This document shows positions 4,440 through 11,446 of a stretch of 12,105 nucleotides of DNA, piece after piece. Position numbers and translations under genes: made by a program. The stretch is from contig DASRUQ010000034.1 in assembly GCA_035655355.1 (NCBI GenBank), forward strand, positions 1 through 12,105, in the 5' to 3' direction. The notes under the pieces were generated by a model that did not search any database, was not told the DNA's origin, and saw only the letters and a program-made list of their open reading frames with translations. The DNA is from 2-12-FULL-43-11 sp035655355. GTDB lineage: Bacteria; Patescibacteriota; Minisyncoccia; UBA6257; Colwellbacteraceae. How positions within the stretch are numbered: the stretch's first letter is position 1; the number at the start of each line of letters is the position of its first letter.

Positions 4440-5639
4440 ATGCGCCGATATTTATTCATTTTTTTGGGGGTAGCCGCTGTTTTGGGTGCGGCTTTTTTAT
4501 TGACGAAAGCGAACTCAATCAGTCTGGTAGCGCCCGTCTCTGAAGACGATGCCCAAACCGCTTCAGCTCAGATAGATGCTGTTGAAACTGATACTATCGC
4601 CAAACTCCAGAATCAGAATCAGGATATTGAGCGTCAGTTAAAATTAGCTAATCCGCCTAAAGTGGTTAAGGGTGTTTATATGACAAGCTGGGTGGGAGGG
4701 TACGCGAGTATCAGGGAGAAAGTCTTGAAGCTTATTGACACCACCGAACTTAACGCGGTTGTTCTGGATGTTAAAGATTCTACCGGGATGATAGGTTACG
4801 ACTCTGATATAGCTGATGCTCAAAAATACGGCACAGAGGAGAAACGTATTCCGAAAATCAATACGCTTATTAAGGAACTGCACGATAAAAATATTTATGT
4901 GATCGGCAGAATCGCGGTTTTTGAAGACCCAGCTCTCGCTAAAGCCAGGCCGGATCTGGCGGTCAAGGACTCCAAGACCGGTAAAGTTTGGAAAGACAGA
5001 AACAGTTTAAGCTGGGTGGATCCGACCAGCCAAGAAGTTTGGGATTATAATATCGCGGTGGCGGAGGACGCGCTCTCCCGCGGTTTTGATGAAATTAATT
5101 TTGATTACATCAGGTTTCCTACGGACGGCGATTTAGAAGCCATAAGTTATCCTTTATATCAGGGTAAAACTTTAAAAGCTGGCGAGATAGAAAAATTCTT
5201 TGTATATCTTGACGAACGTCTGCATAAGAATCCAGAGGTGAAAATATCCGCTGATCTTTTTGGTCTCTCAACCGTAAACAAAGACGACCTCGGAATAGGG
5301 CAGGTGATGGAAAACGCTTTAGCTCATTTTGACTATGTTGCCCCGATGGTTTATCCCTCGCACTACGCCACGGGATTTATCGGTTACAAAAGCCCTGCGA
5401 GCTTTCCCTACGAAGTAGTGAAATATTCTTTAGACCAGGCGATCATAAGGCTGCGGGCAGGCAGTTATAAGGGGCAGCTTCGTCCCTGGCTGCAGGACTT
5501 TAATTTGGTGGGAGTTAATTACTATGCTAAAGAAGTCAGGGCGCAGATACAGGCTACCTATGATGCCGGATTAACCGAAGGCTGGCTTATTTGGAATGCC
5601 GGTAATGTTTACACCGCCGACGCCTTTCTGCCTCAATAA
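4440..5639 (+). CDS. Exported DUF4015-type putative glycoside hydrolase
   Basis: 399 residues. A signal anchor (about 4-22) is followed by a Gln/Asp-rich stretch likely to be coiled coil (about 38-69, with QNQNQDIERQL). From residue 76 a TIM-barrel domain starts VKGVYMTSWVGG and includes NAVVLDVKDSTG (105-116), VIGRIAVFEDP (154-164), the WVDPTSQEVWDY segment (192-203), FDEINFDYIRFP (216-227) and VAPMVYPSHYA (300-310). These match the DUF4015 putative glycoside hydrolase family; acids in LDVKD, NFDYIRFP and the barrel strands are candidate catalytic residues. It probably acts on an extracellular or cell-wall polysaccharide, which would suit its position before a murein gene cluster, but the substrate is unknown. 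scpA begins 7 bases after its stop, so they are likely co-transcribed. No Shine-Dalgarno is present before the start. Confidence 0.88.
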   Translation: MRRYLFIFLGVAAVLGAAFLLTKANSISLVAPVSEDDAQTASAQIDAVETDTIAKLQNQNQDIERQLKLANPPKVVKGVYMTSWVGGYASIREKVLKLIDTTELNAVVLDVKDSTGMIGYDSDIADAQKYGTEEKRIPKINTLIKELHDKNIYVIGRIAVFEDPALAKARPDLAVKDSKTGKVWKDRNSLSWVDPTSQEVWDYNIAVAEDALSRGFDEINFDYIRFPTDGDLEAISYPLYQGKTLKAGEIEKFFVYLDERLHKNPEVKISADLFGLSTVNKDDLGIGQVMENALAHFDYVAPMVYPSHYATGFIGYKSPASFPYEVVKYSLDQAIIRLRAGSYKGQLRPWLQDFNLVGVNYYAKEVRAQIQATYDAGLTEGWLIWNAGNVYTADAFLPQ

Positions 5640-5646
5640 ATAAAAT

Positions 5647-6366
5647 ATGGATACAGTTTACGAACTTAAAATAAACGAATTCCAAGGGCCTTTAGGGAAA
5701 CTCCTGGAGCTTATTGAGGCTAGGCAGATGGAAGTAACCCGGGTCAGTCTGGCTGATGTTACCGCTGACTTTTTAAAATACCTGGGAACTTTGGAGAAAT
5801 CCGACCCGAGAGTTATCGCGGACTTTATTAACGTGGCGGCTAAACTGATTTTAATAAAATCTCACGCGCTTCTGCCTCAGCTGATGGTCAGTGACGAGGA
5901 GGAAAAAGAAATAGTGGACCTGGAGACCAGGCTAAGAGTTTACAAGACGATGAAAGAGACGGAGCCAGGCCTAAGAAATTTGTGGCTGGAGCACATTGCT
6001 TATTCCCGCGATTATCTGGCTGGCGTCCAGGCGGGTTTCTATTTAACTCAAGCCGTCAGCCCCGAAGACCTCTTTGTTAAGATACAGAAACTAGCCAACG
6101 AGTTAGCTATTTTTCTGCCGAAGCAGGAATCGACAAAAATGAAGCTAATGAGCCTGGAAGAGAAGATAAATGAGCTCATGATTCGGGTGGACAAAGTCTT
6201 TAAAACGAGCTTTAATGAATTAACGAAGGATAAGGACAGATCTGAAATTATCGTCTTTTTTCTTGCCCTGCTCCATCTTCTGAAAGACAACTTGGTTCAC
6301 ATTGATCAGAAGGATGGATTTTCCGATATAGAAATCGTAACAACGAAATCTAATGCCTCAATCTAA
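5647..6366 (+). CDS. scpA: Segregation and condensation protein A
   Basis: 239 residues. The N-terminus YELKINEFQGPLGKLLELIEARQMEVTRVSLADVTADFLKYL is the standard ScpA (kleisin) start, where most relatives have FEGPLDLLLHLI; here Lys-Leu replaces Asp-Leu. The segment FINVAAKLILIKSHALLP (about 61-78) is the family's second signature, and the C-terminal part forms the winged-helix region that contacts the SMC head. ScpA bridges SMC ATPase heads and binds ScpB, giving the condensin that organises the chromosome. The reading frame overlaps scpB by 14 bases, implying translational coupling. The ATG at 5647 has no Shine-Dalgarno, so translation may depend on read-through from the upstream gene 7 bases away. 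Length is typical. Confidence 0.94.
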   Translation: MDTVYELKINEFQGPLGKLLELIEARQMEVTRVSLADVTADFLKYLGTLEKSDPRVIADFINVAAKLILIKSHALLPQLMVSDEEEKEIVDLETRLRVYKTMKETEPGLRNLWLEHIAYSRDYLAGVQAGFYLTQAVSPEDLFVKIQKLANELAIFLPKQESTKMKLMSLEEKINELMIRVDKVFKTSFNELTKDKDRSEIIVFFLALLHLLKDNLVHIDQKDGFSDIEIVTTKSNASI

Positions 6367-6919
6367 CCTACAAGCCAAATTAGAAGCTTTGCTTTTCGTC
6401 TACGGCGAGCCGGTTAAGCTAAAGACTCTCTCTGAAAAGCTAGGAGTAACAGATAGTGTCGCCGAAGAGGCTCTGCAGGCGCTGAGAACAGAGCTACAAG
6501 GTGATACCAGGGGTTTAGCCTTATTCTCCTCTGAGGATAAATACAGCCTTGTTACCAAACCGGAATTTTCCGAAATAATACAAAAGATTATTAAAGAAGA
6601 ATTCGATTCTGAACTAACTGCCGCGAGTCTGGAAACTTTAGCTATTGTTTCTTACCTGGGGCCCTGTGGCCGAGCTGAGATTGATTACATCCGCGGCGTG
6701 AACTCCAGTTTTATTCTGAGGAATTTGGCTATCAGGGGACTAGTGGAGAGAAAGCAAGATCCGGAAAGAGGCAATGCTTTTATCTATAACGTCAGCTTTG
6801 ATTTCTTGAAGCATATGGGAGTCAGTTCAGCGGACAGTTTGCCGGAACATGCCAAATACAGGGAACTGGTTAAATCGTTTTTGAAAAAAGAAAATGAAGT
6901 ACCTCAAGCTCAATCTTAA
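6353..6919 (+). CDS. scpB: Segregation and condensation protein B
   Basis: 188 residues, beginning with NLQAKLEALLFVYGEPVKLKTLSEKLG, the usual ScpB start, followed by the second winged-helix domain with LTAASLETLAIVSYLGPCGRAEIDYIRGVNSSFILRNLAIRGLVER (about 82-127), the most conserved part of the family. ScpB dimers bind ScpA at the SMC condensin complex. The ATG lies inside the end of scpA (14-base overlap) and the gene's own end overlaps the next gene by 26 bases. The tail after about residue 155 is short and charged, as in many relatives. Confidence is high from the order scpA-scpB and the sequence itself. Confidence 0.94.
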   Translation: MPQSNLQAKLEALLFVYGEPVKLKTLSEKLGVTDSVAEEALQALRTELQGDTRGLALFSSEDKYSLVTKPEFSEIIQKIIKEEFDSELTAASLETLAIVSYLGPCGRAEIDYIRGVNSSFILRNLAIRGLVERKQDPERGNAFIYNVSFDFLKHMGVSSADSLPEHAKYRELVKSFLKKENEVPQAQS

Positions 6920-7784
6920 GACTTTTTATATCTTGGGAGCTTTGGCGCTGTTTATAGCGCTAGTAAGTTCTTATGGAGTTTTTTTGGCCAGCTCCGAAGA
7001 GATCGGTCTTGCTAAAGATTTAAATAATTTTGCTAAAGCCAGCTCTGATGGAGGCAATGATACCGGCGTAACGCCTCAGATAGAGATCACCGCCACCGCT
7101 GCCGGAGCTTTTGGTGACGGCGGCAAAGAAGTTTTTGGCTGGGAAACCACCAAGAGGTGGCCCATTGCCTCCATTACTAAGTTAATGACAGCAGTTATTG
7201 TCTCGGAAAAGATGCAGGCTACCGATGTGGTAGAGATAACTGCCGACATGCTTGCCGCCGATGGGGATTCGGGTTTTGTAAAAGGGCAAAAATATAAAGT
7301 GAGCGATTTGGAAAAGGCGATGCTGGTGGCTTCTTCCAATGACGCCGCCTATGCTCTTGCTATTTATTACGGTCAGGCTAATTTCATCGCCGCTATGAAT
7401 CAAAAAGCCAGCGATTTAAGGATGAACGACACTTATTACGTTGACCCGGCTGGTCTCTCGGCCCAGGACCAGTCAACTGTTAACGATTTAGTAATTCTCA
7501 CGGGCTATATCCGCGGCTATCATCCCGATATATTTAACGAGACTAAAAAAACCAAGGATACTATTACTGAAGTAAAGACCGGCAAACGCAGGACCTTCAC
7601 CAATATTAATGAATTTGCGGGTCAAAAAGGTTTTATGGGTGGCAAAACAGGCACGACTCCCGAGGCCGGAGAAAATCTTCTCTCGGTTTTTAATATAGCT
7701 GGGGAGGCTAAAACCGTCATAGTTTTAGGAGATGAAGATAGGTACGCGGAAACGCAAAAAATAATAGGTTCATTATGGCAGTAG
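6894..7784 (+). CDS. D-alanyl-D-alanine carboxypeptidase-like serine hydrolase (PBP5/S11 type)
   Basis: 296 residues. An N-terminal hydrophobic anchor (about 11-33) exports it. The three penicillin-binding motifs are present: SITK (93-96, nucleophile S93 and K96), SSN (147-149) and KTG (251-253, in GGKTGTTPEAG). This is the S11 family, which removes the terminal D-Ala of murein pentapeptides outside the membrane. The C-terminal PBP5 domain and amphipathic tail helix of E. coli DacA are missing; the protein is close to a bare catalytic domain with an N-terminal anchor in its place. The ATG overlaps the end of scpB by 26 bases and the stop overlaps mraY by 10 bases, so it is embedded in the cluster. 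The region upstream of the start is A-rich but lacks a real Shine-Dalgarno. Stop is TAG. Confidence 0.9.
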   Translation: MKYLKLNLKTFYILGALALFIALVSSYGVFLASSEEIGLAKDLNNFAKASSDGGNDTGVTPQIEITATAAGAFGDGGKEVFGWETTKRWPIASITKLMTAVIVSEKMQATDVVEITADMLAADGDSGFVKGQKYKVSDLEKAMLVASSNDAAYALAIYYGQANFIAAMNQKASDLRMNDTYYVDPAGLSAQDQSTVNDLVILTGYIRGYHPDIFNETKKTKDTITEVKTGKRRTFTNINEFAGQKGFMGGKTGTTPEAGENLLSVFNIAGEAKTVIVLGDEDRYAETQKIIGSLWQ

Positions 7785-8821
7785 AAGCGGTCAGGGTCTT
7801 GGTAGTAGCTATGGTGTCGTTCCTAACGGCTCTTTTGATAACCGCTCCTGTCTCCAGATTTTTAGTTAAGCTTAATTTTAATAAACAGATCAGGACTTCC
7901 GAATCTGCTCCGATATTTTCTAAACTGCATGCCGGCAAAGCTGGCACCCCGACTATGGGCGGCGTTATTATCTGGGCGACTGTCCTCGGGCTCGCGGCAA
8001 TTTTCGGAGTTTTAGATTTCGTTTTTGACGGTTTCTTCGGTAATTTTAATTTTATCAGCCGTCCGGAAACTTATTTGCCGTTAGCGGCTCTGCTGTTAGC
8101 CGCCCTGCTTGGTTTAGCCGACGACATCTTGGGAGTTCTGAAAATTGGCCCTAAGGGAGGGGGATTAAGCGTTAAACATAAGCTTCTGGTCTACACTTTA
8201 ATTTCCGCTGTCGGCGCCTGGTGGTTTTACTCGCCTGACATTCTCAACTGGCATGTCATTAAAGTTCCTTTCTTTGGAGTTTTTGATATTGGCTTATGGT
8301 ACGTGCCGATTTTTATGTTCATCATAGTAGCGAGCGCCTTCTCGGCTAACGAGACCGATGGACTTGACGGACTTTTAGGAGGAGTTTCACTGTTCGCTTT
8401 CTCGGCGCTGACAGTAGTCGCTTTCGCTTTAGGGAGATATGATTTGGCGGTTATGGGCGGGTCTATAGTCGGAGCGCTCCTGGCCTTCCTCTGGTTTAAT
8501 ATTTATCCGGCTCGTTTCTTTATGGGGGATACCGGGAGTATGGCGCTAGGCATTACCCTCGGAGTAATGACTATGTTAACGAATACAGTCTTCTTACTGC
8601 CCCTATTTGCTTTTATTATGGTCTTTGAATCCGTTTCGGTCATAATACAAATGACCAGCAAGAGGCTTTTTAAGAGAAAGATATTTCTTTCCACTCCGAT
8701 TCATCATCACTTCGAGGCTATCGGCTGGCCGGAGTCGCAGGTTACTATGCGTTTTTGGATTATTTCCGTCATTTTTACCGGTTTGGGGCTCGCCTTATTC
8801 TTTTTAGACAGAGTTATTTAA
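7775..8821 (+). CDS. mraY: Phospho-N-acetylmuramoyl-pentapeptide transferase
   Basis: 348 residues, about ten hydrophobic helices. It has the MraY signatures: FSKLHAGKAGTPTMGG (48-63), LADDILG with the D116-D117 pair, NETDGLDGL (192-200) with D195 and D198, FFMGDTGSMALG (248-259, D252) and the TPIHHHFEAIGW loop with H310-H312. MraY attaches phospho-MurNAc-pentapeptide from UDP to undecaprenyl phosphate, forming lipid I at the inner face of the membrane. Length agrees with the family (about 360). NETDG replaces the commoner NLTDG. The start overlaps the preceding stop by 10 bases. The gene stands at the head of the murein part of the cluster and is separated by 24 bases from the amidohydrolase, with an internal -10 box in the gap. 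Confidence 0.96.
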   Translation: MAVEAVRVLVVAMVSFLTALLITAPVSRFLVKLNFNKQIRTSESAPIFSKLHAGKAGTPTMGGVIIWATVLGLAAIFGVLDFVFDGFFGNFNFISRPETYLPLAALLLAALLGLADDILGVLKIGPKGGGLSVKHKLLVYTLISAVGAWWFYSPDILNWHVIKVPFFGVFDIGLWYVPIFMFIIVASAFSANETDGLDGLLGGVSLFAFSALTVVAFALGRYDLAVMGGSIVGALLAFLWFNIYPARFFMGDTGSMALGITLGVMTMLTNTVFLLPLFAFIMVFESVSVIIQMTSKRLFKRKIFLSTPIHHHFEAIGWPESQVTMRFWIISVIFTGLGLALFFLDRVI

Positions 8822-8831
8822 GGAGTTGGTG

Positions 8832-8837
8832 TATAAT
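8832..8837 (+). promoter_or_regulatory. Internal -10 box before the amidohydrolase gene
   Basis: A perfect TATAAT, preceded directly by TG, lies 8 bases before the ATG at 8846, so transcription would begin about 1-2 bases before the start codon. A -35-like TAGACA (8805-8810) is at a 21-base spacing, too long for a standard promoter. An AAGGAG (8820-8825) in the same gap is 20 bases from the ATG, too far to act as Shine-Dalgarno. Confidence 0.5.
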
Positions 8838-8845
8838 TACTTTTA

Positions 8846-10330
8846 ATGAGCCTCCTTATTAAAGGCGTTCAAATTGTTGATGGCGAAGGTAAGTCACCTT
8901 TCAAAGCCGACGTTTTTATTCAAAAAAATATAATCTCCGCTGTGGGGGATTTGAAGTACAAGAAGGCCGACGAAACCATAGACGGCATGGGTAACTATCT
9001 GACCCCGGGGTTTATTGATATAGATACCGACTCTGACCATTATCTCCATCTTTTTAGCAATCCCAAACAAAGTGATTTTACTGCCCAAGGAGTAACCACT
9101 ATTATTGGCGGGCATTGCGGCACTTCTTTAGCGCCGCTTCTCTACGGCACTTTGGAAGCGCTGGAAGACTCGGCTGACTTGAATAAGGTTAATGTGGATT
9201 GGCACACTATGGGAGAATTTCTGGAGAGTATGAAAAGAATTCCTTTAGGAGTTAATTTCGGGACTCTCTCGGGCCACAGGACTATCAGGGACGCGATTAC
9301 GAGAGGCGAACAGCGCGATTTAACCGAACAAGAGTTTAAAGTTTTTGAAAAAGTTTTAGCTCAATCTATTAAGGAAGGTTCATATGGCTTCTCAACCGGT
9401 TTAGGATACATCCACGGCCAGTACGCCTCCGAGAAAGAAGTAAAGAGATTAGCGGGAGTTTTGTCCGGCACCGGAGCGGTTTACGCCACGCATTTAAGAA
9501 ATCAAACCGATGGCGTGCTGAAAGCAATCGAGGAAACTGTCCGGGTGGCAAATTATAACGAAGTAAAAACTTTAATAAGCCACTTTAGACCCCTACTGGG
9601 GTATGAAGATCAGTTCACCAAAGCTCTGGAATACATTAAAGAGAATACGCCTCCAGGAAGACTTTATTTTGATGTCTATCCTCACGACACGAGCATCTAT
9701 CCTATTTATAAACTTTTGCCCACCTGGGCTCAGTCGGACAACAAGTCTGAGATGATGGAAAAGCTCAATAACGCGCAGATGGCCGCCAAGATAAAAGACG
9801 AGTTTAAACCATTGAGTGAAAAGATCAGTGAAATTCGTATAGCTGGCGCGCCAAAAAATGGATATCTGTTAGGCAGGTTAATCAGGGAAGCCGCCAAAGA
9901 TTTGGAGATGGAGATTCCCGAGGCCCTTATCTACATTATGAAGATTACCAATCTCAAGGCCACTATATTTTCTAAAGATATTAACCTGGAACTTTTGGAG
10001 AACTTACTGGTTGACGAGAGGTCTTTCATCGCTTCTAACGGCAATTCTCCGGCTCCCGGGGAATTTGTGAAGCACGACAGATCTGTTAATACTTTCCCGA
10101 AATTTATAGATTTAGTTATAACCAGAAAAATCATGACTCTGGAAGAAGCCATACAAAAAATAACCTCACGCCCTGCTAAATATTTTGGCATTGCCGACAG
10201 GGGAGTCATTAAAGAAGGTAAAATAGCCGATCTAGTTATTCTAGGGCAGAGTGACTATAAAGTTCGCGAGACTATAGTGGCCGGTAAAACCGGGCGGGGA
10301 GAAATATTAGTCCACAAATCCCGAAGATAA
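8846..10330 (+). CDS. N-acyl-D-amino-acid deacylase-family amidohydrolase with altered metal site
   Basis: 494 residues, the usual D-aminoacylase length. Family motifs: TPGFIDIDTDSDH (53-65), GGHCGTSLAP (88-97), GTLSGHRTIRD (139-149), the GFSTGLGYIHGQYAS segment (181-195), YATHLRN (213-219), LISHFRP (243-249), FDVYPHDTS (275-283), SNGNSPAPGE (397-406) and HDRSVNTFP (410-418). In Alcaligenes D-aminoacylase, Cys96, His220 and His250 hold the tight zinc; C91, H216 and H246 appear equivalent here. The HxH pair (His67, His69) is replaced by D60-T-D62, and the catalytic Asp366 region (usually SDG) reads SNG. Activity may therefore differ or use one metal. The family hydrolyses N-acyl-D-amino acids. 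The gene lies between mraY and ftsW, where murD normally sits. A dihydroorotase or hydantoinase is less likely given the GFSTGL and SHFRP motifs. Confidence 0.85.
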   Translation: MSLLIKGVQIVDGEGKSPFKADVFIQKNIISAVGDLKYKKADETIDGMGNYLTPGFIDIDTDSDHYLHLFSNPKQSDFTAQGVTTIIGGHCGTSLAPLLYGTLEALEDSADLNKVNVDWHTMGEFLESMKRIPLGVNFGTLSGHRTIRDAITRGEQRDLTEQEFKVFEKVLAQSIKEGSYGFSTGLGYIHGQYASEKEVKRLAGVLSGTGAVYATHLRNQTDGVLKAIEETVRVANYNEVKTLISHFRPLLGYEDQFTKALEYIKENTPPGRLYFDVYPHDTSIYPIYKLLPTWAQSDNKSEMMEKLNNAQMAAKIKDEFKPLSEKISEIRIAGAPKNGYLLGRLIREAAKDLEMEIPEALIYIMKITNLKATIFSKDINLELLENLLVDERSFIASNGNSPAPGEFVKHDRSVNTFPKFIDLVITRKIMTLEEAIQKITSRPAKYFGIADRGVIKEGKIADLVILGQSDYKVRETIVAGKTGRGEILVHKSRR

Positions 10331-10343
10331 TAAAAAGAATAAT

Positions 10344-10349
10344 AAGGAG
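10344..10349 (+). promoter_or_regulatory. Strong Shine-Dalgarno of ftsW
   Basis: AAGGAG, 5 bases before the ATG at 10355. It is the only clear Shine-Dalgarno in the window at a proper distance from a start codon, and it fixes the ftsW start. A GATAAT hexamer (10326-10331) overlaps the end of the amidohydrolase gene and could be a -10 box. Confidence 0.75.
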
Positions 10350-10354
10350 TAAGA

Positions 10355-11446
10355 ATGAGGGGGAGGCAGATAGATTATCCGATATTAATAACAGTTTTTC
10401 TACTGACGGTGTTCGGGCTGATGATGCTCGCTTCCGCCTCGTCCGATTTAGGCAAGACAAAGTTTGATAATTCTTATTATTATCTTCAGCACCAGATTTA
10501 TTATGGATTAAGTTTGGGCATGGCCGGGTTTTTAACCGGCTTATATCTGCCTTTGCGCTGGTATAAAAAATTATCCATTTTTGCCTTACTGCTAAGCGTT
10601 ATGAGTCTGATAATAGTTTTTACGCCGTTGGGGTCTTCCGCCGGAACGGCGGCGGAAAGATGGATAGCTATAGGGCCGGTTACATTTCAGCCATCGGAAA
10701 TACTTAAACTCACTTTTATCTTTTATTTGGCGGCTTGGCTTTCCGGCGCCAAGAGCAGAAGGTCAGACGACCTGACTCAGGGATATCTGCCGTTTCTCGC
10801 TATGTGCGGGATTATCGCGCTGCTATTGGTGCTGGAAAAATCAACGAGTTCGGTGCTGATAATTATGAGCGGGGCATTAGCTGTTTATTTTTCCAGCGGC
10901 GCCAAATGGAGATATATATTAACGACAATTTTATTGGGGATAGCCGCGTTAGCCTTACTCGTGACTATAACCGAATATCGTTCCGACAGAGTTAAAACTT
11001 TTTTGAACGGGGCGAGCGACTCCTCCGGAATGGGATATCAAATCAGCAGATCTCAAACCACTATAGGAGCAGGGAATATTTGGGGAGTTGGCTATGGCAA
11101 GTCCATTGCTAAAAGATATTTGCCGGAACGTATCGGAGACTCAATATTCCCAATCATTGCCGAAGAGTTTGGTTTTGTGGGAAGTATGACTATAGTTGGT
11201 TTATTTTTCTTTCTTGTTTTCCGCAGCTATCAGTTATCCAGGAGAGTCAGCGACCGTTTTAGCAAGCTAGTCTTGATAGGCTTCGGCACTATAATTGGCG
11301 TACAGGTTTTTCTCCATATCGGGAGCAACGCGGGGCTGATTCCGCTTATGGGGCTGCCCCTGCCATTTATAAGCTACGGCGGAACGGCTTTGGCTGTATT
11401 TCTCACAATGAGTGGTGTTATGTTGAATATAAGTAAAGATGCGTAA
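10355..11446 (+). CDS. ftsW: Septal peptidoglycan glycosyltransferase FtsW (SEDS family)
   Basis: 363 residues, about ten membrane helices. SEDS motifs are present: ERWIAIGPVTFQPSEILKL (101-119, with W103), the GYQISRSQTTIGAG loop (227-240), YLPERIGDSIFPIIAEEFG (255-273) with D262 at the position of the catalytic Asp, and GLPLPFISYGGTA near the C-terminus. FtsW polymerises lipid II into glycan strands with a class B penicillin-binding protein during division; a RodA role cannot be excluded by sequence alone, but position next to murG in a dcw-like cluster favours FtsW. The usual QPDLGT motif is EKSTSS here (161-166), which is unusual though varied in other FtsW proteins. A strong Shine-Dalgarno precedes it and it overlaps murG by 8 bases. 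The N-terminal tail is very short (MRGRQID). Confidence 0.93.
   Translation: MRGRQIDYPILITVFLLTVFGLMMLASASSDLGKTKFDNSYYYLQHQIYYGLSLGMAGFLTGLYLPLRWYKKLSIFALLLSVMSLIIVFTPLGSSAGTAAERWIAIGPVTFQPSEILKLTFIFYLAAWLSGAKSRRSDDLTQGYLPFLAMCGIIALLLVLEKSTSSVLIIMSGALAVYFSSGAKWRYILTTILLGIAALALLVTITEYRSDRVKTFLNGASDSSGMGYQISRSQTTIGAGNIWGVGYGKSIAKRYLPERIGDSIFPIIAEEFGFVGSMTIVGLFFFLVFRSYQLSRRVSDRFSKLVLIGFGTIIGVQVFLHIGSNAGLIPLMGLPLPFISYGGTALAVFLTMSGVMLNISKDA

Noticed and set aside
10835..10852. Loss of the FtsW catalytic aspartate
   Set aside because: The QPDLGT aspartate is missing, but the catalytic Asp of SEDS enzymes is the one in the PE...D-IF motif, which is present as D262.
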